Assembly (NCBI GenBank): GCA_002482005.1
Contig: DLFD01000009.1
Location: 1 to 64,000, forward strand
Origin: Lachnospiraceae bacterium UBA7729
GTDB taxonomy: Bacteria > Bacillota > Clostridia > Lachnospirales > Lachnospiraceae
Direction of reading: 5' to 3'
DNA length: 64,000 bases
The stretch's first letter is position 1. Each line of letters starts with the position of its first letter. Shown here piece by piece: positions 27,269 through 35,336 of the stretch. The notes under the pieces are model-generated. The model ran no database searches. It worked only from the letters and a program-made list of their open reading frames with translations, and was not told where the DNA came from. Both the position numbers and the translations under genes were made by a program.

Positions 27269-27641
27269 CTTTTTTCACCTTCTCCCATAAATCACTCATG
27301 ATCTCGATCCGTTCCGCCATCTCACCACTTAAAAAGCAGTCCAGAACATACTCGACCTGAGTTATGCTTTGGGCTGCTTCTGTGGATCTCGGATTCGGTT
27401 CTTCATCGGGGCTTTTCGGAAAATATCGTTCCTTCCACGCGCGAAGGCGATGGTAATAATCCGTCAGTTTGATAAAAAGAGATATTGTTTCTGGCTTACC
27501 GATGCTGGACCTGATGAACTGAAGAAAAGCCCGATCCTCATGCAGCGACTGGCGAACGTGCGAGAAATGCGTATGAAGAGTTCCGCAGCCCCGACAAGGG
27601 CAAAAGCGGATACGCCTCAGCTTTTCTTCTTCGTCTCCCAA
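27177..27641 (-). CDS. hypothetical mobile-element protein
   Basis: 154 residues starting MGDEEEKLRRIRFCPCRGCG, with a CPCRGC cluster that could hold zinc, followed by a helical middle (FIKLTDYYHRLRAWKERYF). It overlaps the next leftward frame by 92 bp, more than normal for coupled genes, so a frameshift joining the two is possible. Family not recognised. Confidence 0.4.
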   Translation of the reverse strand: MGDEEEKLRRIRFCPCRGCGTLHTHFSHVRQSLHEDRAFLQFIRSSIGKPETISLFIKLTDYYHRLRAWKERYFPKSPDEEPNPRSTEAAQSITQVEYVLDCFLSGEMAERIEIMSDLWEKVKKVEGDSQGSFRTADDGTGETDPEEWPGFAER

Positions 27642-27815
27642 CCCAAGACTGATTATCTGCTGATTCCAAGTACCTCATCGCAAAGACGGAGATATATTCC
27701 TATAGGCTTTTTATCACCGGATATTATTGCCAGTAATTCAACAACGATCGTAGCAAATGCGACACCATACTTGTTTGTACCCAGCCAGGGGACAGACAGA
27801 TCCGAAAGACTGATC

Positions 27816-30422
27816 TTACCCTGCCGCACTGTTTTCTGCCATGACAGCATTATAGGAAGCTCGAACGATCGTATACACTCCGTCGCTCCACACGTCGGAC
27901 TCGTCCCCGGTCTCCCAGCTATAATAGGTACCGTCGACAGGTACAACACGTATATTCAACGTACCGTCCCCGTTATCCTGAAATGTAAGTCGGAACATCT
28001 CCCCGGACCGGCTCCCGGGAAGTTCATATTCCCACACGCCGTCCCGCCACAGGAAATCGAAGTCTTCATCGGAGGAGCTGCTGCCGTAATCATGCCAGAA
28101 GGAAAGGACACCATATAATTCTCCGCCTTCAATCTGGTTGAGGGAGAAGGTCGAAACCTTGTCATCATTTGAATACTGCCACGTACCCTGTTGAAGAGTA
28201 TCTGATGCAAAAGAAGCACCGCTCTGGGATGTATCACTGTCCGCTGGGAATGTTCCTCCATCATCTCCGTAATAGACATCCGTAATCTGGTTATTGTCAT
28301 CTACCATAATATAGAATACAGATGTAAATCTGCCCTTCTGCAGTTCTTCCCAGGTGAAGTATGCCGGATCATTCTGCACGGCTACATAGGTGATGGACAC
28401 TTTATATGTATACTCATCTTCCGTTGTGCTTTGGACATCCTCGAGGAAGCAGGATGCATTAAGATACAGAGGCGAATCCATGTTCTGAGACTGAAAATCA
28501 TTCAGCGCCTGGCTGCCCTCCGCAAGATATGTCTGCGCTGCATCCCGGGAGTTTTCCGCAAAGTAATTCACTGCGCCGTCCGCATAGGTCCATTGCGTAA
28601 AATACTCTCTGCAGAATTCTTCTGCTGCTTCCTGGCGATTCTGCTGCCCGTTATCTGTACCTTGCGCTTCATCTCCTCCATTCTCTACCTGGGCTGCTTC
28701 AGAATGATTCGGATCGGTCCCCTGGATAGCAGTTGCTGCAGAGTCTGAAGTTTGTCCCGTTCCTTCCCATTCACAGATAAAGCCAATATTCTCGCTTTTA
28801 TAGAAATCTGAACTGTTGCCTACACTGCTGATATCGATCCAGTCTCCGGCGGAACCGGTCCCTGCATCGCTTCCAAGTATGCAGCAGCGATTTTCAAAGT
28901 TCCCGTTGTCACTGCTGTTATTGGGTTCCCCGCTGCTCCAGAAGAAAGAATCCGGAGAACTTCCATCTTCCCAGATCCAGGTATCTCTGTTTTTCTCATC
29001 CTCCTCTTTTTCTTCATCTTTCTTTCTTACAAAGGACGATCCCTTTCGCATCAGTCCTGTCCAATATGCATTTTTTGAGCCGCCTTTCAACAGTTCCCTG
29101 ACTGCGCTCTGCTCCTGGTCCGAGCCAATGTATACAAGATGACCTCCCATGTCAGCGCACTTCTTTGCCGCATCTTCCCAGGTCATGCCTTCATCATATA
29201 ATTTGTAGCTGTTTCCATTATAAGAGATTGCATCGCCCGGAACGTTAACTGATGATGACTTGTAAAAGTCCGAACTAAGAGAATCTCCGCTTAACCCCAT
29301 CTGTTCAAATGCCGCAGCGATATTATACTGTTTTTCGGAGGAGAAATTCAGCTGCGCAGCTGTATGCTGAACGATCGAAGCGCACTGCTGGAAATCTGTA
29401 TCTGATGAAAATTTCTGTATCGCATTCGCCCAGAGCTGTCCCAGTTCATCCATAGACAGCTTTCCGTCATCACTGCAGTCATCCCTGGCTTTGGTAGTCA
29501 TCAAATATGCTGCATGAGAGATGATTGTTCCATAATCATGATCAGAGTCATTAAGGGCCCATCCAGGCTTCTTATAATAATCAGCAGTACCATAACCGAA
29601 GAAATTGCCGACATTTTTTATATCCCGGCTTCCCAGAAAACTATCCATGACCCAGTCGGGGTCGTCAGATCCAGTCATCTTTGTATACATTACGATTCCA
29701 AGAATATCTGCTACCGCCTCGTTCAGGTTGTATTGTTCATTAAAGCCCAGTGGTCTTTCATATCCGGTTCCATCAAGGGTTGCATACGCGCCCACATATC
29801 TGTGTGAGTATTCATGCGCAAGGACCTTATCAAAGCCAGCTATCTTTTGCATGCCAAGGACATCGTATGACTCCACTATATCTGGGTAGGAAACTTGTGT
29901 TGCAAAACCGCCACCACCCTGTGGATATAAAATATCGTAAAGGCATATGAAACCGTCTGACTTATAGCTATTCATATATGAGGTATAATAATCATAATAA
30001 TATTGAAGATCCCGCAGCATTTTGATGCCGGTGTCACAGTCCTTCTTCTTTTCGTCATCCGTATCACCAAAAACTTCATTGCTGCTTGTAACAGTACCAT
30101 CTGCTATCATTGTTTGCATCGTTGCAGTAAAGTTTTTCTTTGTTATAAATTTACTATCTCCATAATATAGATATAATCCTCTCTCTGGATCCTTGAGCTG
30201 GTATTCCTGCTTTTCCGGATAGTATGCGCACTTTACATGGATAGTTTTATCTGAATTCCAGACATCACGCATTTCATAATTCTCCTCTTCACTATTTTCA
30301 GATGCTTCGAATTTGTTCGACATGAAAATTAACAATGACAAAAAAAGCATTGAAAAAAGCAATGCACGTCTCCCATTTAATCTGGCGTATGATAACATGG
30401 AATTCTTACCGATCTCCTTCAT
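27816..30422 (-). CDS. secreted M4-like metalloprotease fused to a C-type lectin domain
   Basis: 868 residues. A signal anchor (LLFSMLFLSLLIFM, 21-34) suggests export. HEYSH at 203-207 with NEAVADI (E235) and SHAAYLM (about 302-308) gives the zinc ligands and the later His-containing motif of thermolysin-type (M4) proteases. Residues about 405-553 form a C-type lectin-like domain (YKLYDEGMTWEDAAKKCADM, YWTGL, WIWEDGS, an EPN triplet at 499-501, WID, FICEWE). The C-terminal 300 residues hold an NTF2-like and a beta domain. GGGAGA lies 5 nt before the ATG. EPN is the mannose-type calcium site in animal lectins; sugar binding here is inference. Confidence 0.8.
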   Translation of the reverse strand: MKEIGKNSMLSYARLNGRRALLFSMLFLSLLIFMSNKFEASENSEEENYEMRDVWNSDKTIHVKCAYYPEKQEYQLKDPERGLYLYYGDSKFITKKNFTATMQTMIADGTVTSSNEVFGDTDDEKKKDCDTGIKMLRDLQYYYDYYTSYMNSYKSDGFICLYDILYPQGGGGFATQVSYPDIVESYDVLGMQKIAGFDKVLAHEYSHRYVGAYATLDGTGYERPLGFNEQYNLNEAVADILGIVMYTKMTGSDDPDWVMDSFLGSRDIKNVGNFFGYGTADYYKKPGWALNDSDHDYGTIISHAAYLMTTKARDDCSDDGKLSMDELGQLWANAIQKFSSDTDFQQCASIVQHTAAQLNFSSEKQYNIAAAFEQMGLSGDSLSSDFYKSSSVNVPGDAISYNGNSYKLYDEGMTWEDAAKKCADMGGHLVYIGSDQEQSAVRELLKGGSKNAYWTGLMRKGSSFVRKKDEEKEEDEKNRDTWIWEDGSSPDSFFWSSGEPNNSSDNGNFENRCCILGSDAGTGSAGDWIDISSVGNSSDFYKSENIGFICEWEGTGQTSDSAATAIQGTDPNHSEAAQVENGGDEAQGTDNGQQNRQEAAEEFCREYFTQWTYADGAVNYFAENSRDAAQTYLAEGSQALNDFQSQNMDSPLYLNASCFLEDVQSTTEDEYTYKVSITYVAVQNDPAYFTWEELQKGRFTSVFYIMVDDNNQITDVYYGDDGGTFPADSDTSQSGASFASDTLQQGTWQYSNDDKVSTFSLNQIEGGELYGVLSFWHDYGSSSSDEDFDFLWRDGVWEYELPGSRSGEMFRLTFQDNGDGTLNIRVVPVDGTYYSWETGDESDVWSDGVYTIVRASYNAVMAENSAAG

Positions 30423-30537
30423 ACATGTCTCCCTTTATTTTAATCAATGTGTCTCTCGCAATATTACTTACATGTTTATATTTTATTCAGGCAGCGCTGT
30501 CAACCTCATCGGCTATCTGTCATGGATTCACCGCACT

Positions 30538-30723
30538 TTATTTCGGAACAAACTCAATACGAAGAGTCACATTCAACGCATCCGCGATCCGCTGCAGCAG
30601 GGCAATGTTCGGATTTCGGGAGCCGTTCTTCATGCGGCTGATGTCTGCCTGACTGGCCCCTGACCTTTCTGAGAGCTCCGCCTGTGTCAGGCTTGCTTCT
30701 TTATAAACTGTGCGGCGTTGACT
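30538..30723 (-). pseudogene. 3' fragment of an XRE/HigA-type HTH antitoxin
   Basis: Without its own start, the frame reads KEASLTQAELSERSGASQAD, ISRMKNGSRNPN and NVTLRIEFVPK to TAA at 30538, a classic XRE helix-turn-helix end. It is joined to the tail of the broken AbiEii frame near 30710-30725, so the 5' half was lost in a deletion joining the two. Confidence 0.7.
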
Positions 30724-31599
30724 TCCATTTCCAGCATTGATGCTCCCACTTCGCAGAATATTCCTTATTCTCTTTTATGCTGACCACAACTGGCAGCAAT
30801 AATGCCCGAAGCAGATCTATCACATCCGCAAGTTCAACATTTACCAACGCTTTCTTCTTTTTCAAAAATGCTCTCCACCGACTCTGATGAATCTCGCTTT
30901 CAATAAATCCATCCGTGAAAGCATATATATCATCGAAACCGGTTTCTCTGTGTTCAAATGTTTCCCTGATGGCCTCCTCCAGTTCCATTCCATCAAGATC
31001 ATATCGGTTAGCAAGGACATAGATATCATACTATTGGCATCTCCTAATGAAACGATTGCCTCGAATTTCTCAGCTATCACTGACAAAATGGAGTACGCAT
31101 AAATCTCCGGAGCTTTCATATCCAGTAAAACAGGAAATTCCATTTTCACCCTCTCAGGATAGATGACATCCCCGAAGCCTATATCAACAGATATCGGAAC
31201 TCTGGTCCTGTCCAAATATGCCATGATAGACACATTCACGCCGTGGTATTCTTTGAATTCCGTTATATTCTCTATCTCCAGAGTACTCAGATCATACCTT
31301 AGTGCATCATCACACTGAATGGAGAATATGTCCTCAAACACTCTTGCCATATCCTCCACGTTATTTGGCATATTCTTTGCCAGCAGATCTATGTCACTGG
31401 TAGCTCGTGCAAATTCTCCATCGAAGAGTGCATACAGAAAAACCCCGCCCTTCAGCGTAAAGCGCTCCATATATTCTGATATCGACAATCTGTAGATGGT
31501 TCTCTCCAGTCCATACGCCGTTAATGCTTCCTGCATCGTCTTGCCGCTTGCCGCTGCCTGATTTTTCAATCTGTCTTTTACAGAAACTGCACTTGTCAT
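30701..31599 (-). pseudogene. AbiEii nucleotidyltransferase toxin, frameshifted
   Basis: The first 190 residues (RFTLKGGVFLYALFDGEFAR, ATSDIDLLA, ISVDIGFGDVIYP, AYSILSVIAEKFEAIVSLGD) are an AbiEii/type IV toxin: KGG and TSDIDL carry the nucleotidyltransferase GS...DxD-like residues. After ANS at about 31035 the frame is lost; the next frame continues as YDIYVLANRYDLDG. A deletion of about a dozen bases (one not divisible by three) would explain it. The end is joined to an HTH fragment. Inactive unless frameshifting occurs. Confidence 0.82.
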
Positions 31600-32183
31600 A
31601 CGAGCACCTCAAGATACTGTCTCATTGCATTATCGCATTTTATTATCTTTGCATACTTCAGCAGCCGGTTAAGATTTCGGTCCCTCCTCTTAAGGTAGGT
31701 CACAAGAATCTCTTTTGTTTCTTCGATCCCGATTTTTTCCCGGTAAAATACGATATCCACAACTGTCTTTTCTACATTATAGATCTTGAACTCGTTCCCG
31801 CCTTCTCTTACTGTTGTGACTCCAAGCTCATACCTGTCATCCGTATAATAATGGACATTCATCTGCGGCCAATCAGGCTTTTTTGAAACTTTCGCTTTTC
31901 TTGGGATAGCAATATCAACGGCATCAGGGATAAATGTAGTCAGATGATAATAAACTGCTGCACTCAGCAGGCAGATCACTCCTTTTGGTGCGTAAGCTTT
32001 CGCATAATAGAGATCCGATTCCTCCCCGCAGTATTCCATATTTTCATAGAAGCTTTTATTCAATTTTGTAAGATTTCCTTCATCCACCAGTTTACTGATC
32101 TTATATTGCGAGAAGCCTTTTTCTCTAAGCTCCTGTGTGGAAAAGATCTTCTGATCCCACGGGAGCAGCGCTGTATTCTTCAT
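31596..32183 (-). CDS. AbiEi-type antitoxin
   Basis: 195 residues. A winged-helix N-terminus (FSTQELREKGFSQYKISKLV) and AYAPKGVICLLSAAVYYHLT match the AbiEi family, transcriptional antitoxins of type IV toxin-antitoxin/abortive-infection pairs. It overlaps the toxin gene by 4 bp (ATGA). It is intact although its toxin is frameshifted. Confidence 0.85.
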   Translation of the reverse strand: MKNTALLPWDQKIFSTQELREKGFSQYKISKLVDEGNLTKLNKSFYENMEYCGEESDLYYAKAYAPKGVICLLSAAVYYHLTTFIPDAVDIAIPRKAKVSKKPDWPQMNVHYYTDDRYELGVTTVREGGNEFKIYNVEKTVVDIVFYREKIGIEETKEILVTYLKRRDRNLNRLLKYAKIIKCDNAMRQYLEVLV

Positions 32184-32381
32184 CTTTTCTGCCCCATCAT
32201 ATTTTATCTATTTTCGGCATATTTTTATATTGCCGAATTACGATTAAATTTTATTCCTGAATTCTGCAGCAGTCAAGTGCATCAATATTGCGGCTGATTC
32301 CCCTTGATCAATTTTCACTCTCATTTATCAGTCCTTTTTTACCCCAAAAATAGGGCTTTTTCTGGGTTTCATGACTTCATC

Positions 32382-32476
32382 ACTACTCATTTCCAATTGT
32401 TCCATATCTGGCAGTACTCATTTTTCAATAATTTTTTTGAGTAGTAAACTGAGTAGTAACACTTGTTCACTACTCA
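32382..32476. repeat. cluster of ACTACTCA / TGAGTAGT sites
   Basis: ACTACTCA at 32382-32389 and 32469-32476, GTACTCA at 32414-32420, and the complement TGAGTAGT at 32439-32446 and 32450-32457. Five copies in 95 bp within the 430-bp gap before phd-doc. Such an array could be an operator for the toxin-antitoxin promoter or iterons of an old replication origin. Confidence 0.6.
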
Positions 32477-32612
32477 ACTTATTTTTCAGCACAATCTTTC
32501 AGAGCATGGGGGAGACAAGTACTGAAGAGAAAAAGATAGATTCACAACTATATAGGCTATTTTTATCCTATTGTGCTATAGTAATGTCAGATTATCCAGG
32601 AGGATTGTGATT

Positions 32613-32855
32613 ATGACGATTGATACCAATACTGTTGTATCCATGACAGAAGCGAATCAGAATTTTTCCAGAGTTGCCCGCGTCGTTGACAAATATGGGA
32701 AAGCTGTTGTTTTCAAGAATAATGCTCCGCGTTATCTGATCGTCGAATTTCCGGCCGCAGATAAAGCAGAACACGCATGTGATGAAGATGTGCTGTCTTC
32801 TGCAAGAAAACTGATGGATCAGTATGACGCTGCATTTGCAGAACTTGCGAAATGA
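32613..32855 (+). CDS. phd: Phd/YefM-type antitoxin
   Basis: 80 residues from the ATG at 32613, chosen because AGGAGG lies 9 nt upstream. TNTVVSMTEANQNFSRVARV and VVFKNNAPRYLIVEF are typical of Phd/YefM antitoxins, which repress their operon and neutralise the toxin through the acidic C-terminus. It overlaps doc by 4 bp. Confidence 0.92.
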   Translation: MTIDTNTVVSMTEANQNFSRVARVVDKYGKAVVFKNNAPRYLIVEFPAADKAEHACDEDVLSSARKLMDQYDAAFAELAK

Positions 32856-33229
32856 TTACACTTACAAAAGATCAAATTCTTCTGCTTCACAAACAGCTGA
32901 TTGCCCGATTCGGAGGTACTTTGGGAATCCGTGACGAAGGGCTTCTCGATTCTGCCCTCAATGCTCCTTTCCAGTCATTTGATGGACAGGACTTATATGG
33001 TTCCATTCTGGAAAAGGCAGTAAGACTGGGGTTTGGTCTGGTCAGAGACCATCCCTTCTATGATGGAAATAAACGAATTGCTGCGCTTGCCATGCTCGTA
33101 ACTTTGGATATGAACGGCATTGATCTAAACGCCACGAATGCAGAACTTGCCGAAGAATTTCTGCAGGTAGCTGCAGGCGAAGGGAGCGCAGATGATCTGT
33201 TAAACTGGGTCTTGACACATGTGGACTGA
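32852..33229 (+). CDS. doc: Doc-type (Fic fold) toxin
   Basis: 125 residues with HPFYDGNKR, the Fic/Doc motif HxFx(D/E)GNKR. Doc toxins phosphorylate EF-Tu. The complete motif and intact frame suggest an active pair with the upstream antitoxin. It lies at the left edge of att-like scar C. Confidence 0.93.
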   Translation: MITLTKDQILLLHKQLIARFGGTLGIRDEGLLDSALNAPFQSFDGQDLYGSILEKAVRLGFGLVRDHPFYDGNKRIAALAMLVTLDMNGIDLNATNAELAEEFLQVAAGEGSADDLLNWVLTHVD

Positions 33230-33285
33230 TCACACTACGGTATCCGTCTTCTGAAGCATGAACTCTGTACATCTCTGAAAATTGA

Positions 33286-33442
33286 ACTGTGGGAAAAGTG
33301 TGGGAAAACCGTTTTGACACGCCTTGGAAATACTGGATTTCCGCAGGTTCGGGAGGTCCGGTTCGTGTTTTGCCGTGGCAGACGAACAGGATTTTTATCT
33401 TATCTCTCATAACCTCTCAAAGTGGCGCAAAGCCTGATATTT
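33286..33442 (-). repeat. att-like scar C: phosphatase 5' end within a 155-bp repeat
   Basis: The minus strand carries GAGAGG and ATG at 33410 encoding MRDKIKILFVCHGKTRT. The whole block, from ACTGTGGGAAAAGTGTGG at the left to GGCGCAAAGCCT at the right, is repeated in the same orientation at 50240-50395, with about three quarters identity by eye and near identity over the 45 bp around the start codon. C and D bracket 17 kb. Confidence 0.7.
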
Positions 33443-33596
33443 GGGACTTCTCCGGCTTTGTCTATCAGATGCCTGGTCTTCCGATCGAATCTTCAGGCTG
33501 CTGCCGGAAAATTACCCTTGTTCGAGGAAAGCCGATCTGGTAAAATCATGATAATTGGAAGCATCACTTTAAATTATCCTGATTTATGGAGACTAT

Positions 33597-34823
33597 ATGG
33601 AATATTTGAACAGGGAACTCGAGCGCAAATTTCTGAAGATGAACCAATCTTTTAAGGCAATCATGGTTACAGGTGCCCGTCAAGTCGGGAAGACCACTAT
33701 GCTCTGCCATCTGGCAGAGCATTCGGACCGGAAATTTGTAACGATGGATAATCTTCAGGACAGGGAGCTCGCACGCAGGGATCCGAAACTGTTTTTTCAG
33801 ATGTACCGTCCGCCTGTCATGATCGATGAAGTGCAAAAGGCACCGGAACTGTTCGATACCATCAAGGAGATCTGCGATCAGACAGACCGCACCGGACTGT
33901 TCTGGCTGACAGGTTCCGAAAGCGGGAAACTTCTTAAGGAAGCAGGGGATTCCCTGGCAGGCCGGGTCTGCATTCTCCGAATGTACGGATTTTCTCAACG
34001 GGAAAAACTGGGACTTACGGGTCTTCCGAAATTCTCATTTGAGTTGGATGACCTCCTGCAGCGCGAAAAACACTTCCCGGAGAACAGCATCATGGATGTC
34101 TTTGAATTCATCTGGCGTGGAACAATGCCGGGTACCATGTCGATGGATCAGGAACAGCTTCAGGAATATTACAACTCATATGTGGATACTTACCTGATGC
34201 GCGATGCAATCGATGACAATGGGATCACCAATACCGAAGGTTTCTTGAATGTTCTCAGGGCATGCGCCGCATTTACCGGCAATCTGGTGAACTATTCCGA
34301 TCTGGCTGCAGCCGGCGGTGTATCCGTTCCGACAGCCAAAAGCTGGCTGAAAGTTCTCCAGAGTATGGGGGTAATTTGTCTTCTGGAGCCATGGTCGAAC
34401 ACTGAAGTGAAGCGACTGGTGAAAACACCGAAACTGTACTTCTGCGATACCGGGCTGGCCGCCTTTCTGTCCATGTGGACTAGCCGGGATGTTCTCATGA
34501 ACGGTGCTGCAAGCGGGCATTATTTTGAGAACTATGTTGTCATAGAATTCATGAAACTGTATTCCGTATCTTCCTCAAAAGCAAACCTGACGTTCTATCG
34601 CGACTCTAACCAAAATCAGATCGATCTTGTCATCGAGGAAAACGGTCTGCTACATCCAATCGAAATCAAGCGGTCAGCTAACCCTGACAGGAAGCTTGTC
34701 AAAAGATTTCGTCTGCTGCATACGTCCTCGTGCGCTCCGGGAAGAGGTGCCATCGTTTGTATGACTGACAGAGTGCTTCCCCTTGATGAAAATAACTGTA
34801 TGATTCCATGCAATATTGTGTGA
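33597..34823 (+). CDS. AAA ATPase with DUF4143 (PD-(D/E)XK-like) C-terminus
   Basis: 408 residues. Walker A TGARQVGKTT at about 25-34, Walker B VMIDEVQKAP, sensor-like WLTGSESGKLL, then a winged-helix segment and DUF4143 with QIDLVIEENG and IEIKRS, a D...ExK nuclease-like signature. The family is common on bacterial and archaeal mobile DNA; its action is unclear. GGAG is 5 nt before the ATG. Its end is joined to the antisense ZIP remnant. Confidence 0.88.
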   Translation: MEYLNRELERKFLKMNQSFKAIMVTGARQVGKTTMLCHLAEHSDRKFVTMDNLQDRELARRDPKLFFQMYRPPVMIDEVQKAPELFDTIKEICDQTDRTGLFWLTGSESGKLLKEAGDSLAGRVCILRMYGFSQREKLGLTGLPKFSFELDDLLQREKHFPENSIMDVFEFIWRGTMPGTMSMDQEQLQEYYNSYVDTYLMRDAIDDNGITNTEGFLNVLRACAAFTGNLVNYSDLAAAGGVSVPTAKSWLKVLQSMGVICLLEPWSNTEVKRLVKTPKLYFCDTGLAAFLSMWTSRDVLMNGAASGHYFENYVVIEFMKLYSVSSSKANLTFYRDSNQNQIDLVIEENGLLHPIEIKRSANPDRKLVKRFRLLHTSSCAPGRGAIVCMTDRVLPLDENNCMIPCNIV

Positions 34824-34844
34824 GAGGATATAGCAGAAATACCC

Positions 34845-35234
34845 GCTGACTGCCATTCCTTCGGGAATATTATGAAGTGCTGCCGCAAGAACCATCATCG
34901 TAGTCTGCTGCAGATGGCTGTGAGGTCCTTCGGGCACATTGCTGAAGCGATGAAGATGCGGAATGATGTGGTCCAGTAAAAGCAGGAACAGCGTACCCGC
35001 CAAATATCCCAACCCCGCCGGAAGGAAAGCAAATTTTCCCATCTTGCTGCTTTCCTGCATGGCAGGAATCAGGAGACTCCAGACAGAAGCAGCAACCATG
35101 ACACCGGTGGCAAAGCCTGTCAGTATTTTCTGGACAGTTTCATTCAGTTGTTCTTTCATCAGGAACACGCAGGCGGCACCGGCTGATGTTCCGATTCAGG
35201 GGATAAAAATCCCCTGAATCACTTCCGTTTTCAT
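34845..35234 (-). pseudogene. ZIP-family metal transporter, nonsense codon and truncated end
   Basis: From ATG at 35234 it reads MKTEVIQGIFIP, then TGA, then in the same frame IGTSAGAACVFLMKEQLNET and TGFATGVMVAASVWSLLIP, HNIPEGMAV. HNIPEGMAV is the metal-binding helix of ZIP transporters. ZIP proteins usually have a Phe or similar residue where the TGA stands, so this is a single nonsense change. After EGMAV the gene is cut by the ATPase end. It is the last gene of the left-reading metal cluster. Confidence 0.8.
35193..35220. repeat. perfect 12-bp hairpin covering the ZIP nonsense codon
   Basis: GATTCAGGGGAT, loop AAAA, then the exact complement ATCCCCTGAATC. The TGA codon (35196-35198) is inside one arm. 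No T-run follows, so it is not an ordinary terminator. Confidence 0.8.
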
Positions 35235-35336
35235 TTGAATATATTCCACAGGATTATTTGTCCGCTTGTAATCTACTTCCCTGATTCCTGTCATATACTC
35301 TTTGTCCATACAGCATATCATCTGCACGGCTCCTTC

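Noticed and set aside
27653..27949. 98-residue minus-strand frame after the protease
   Set aside because: Overlaps the protease end in another frame and shows no family signal; possibly debris.
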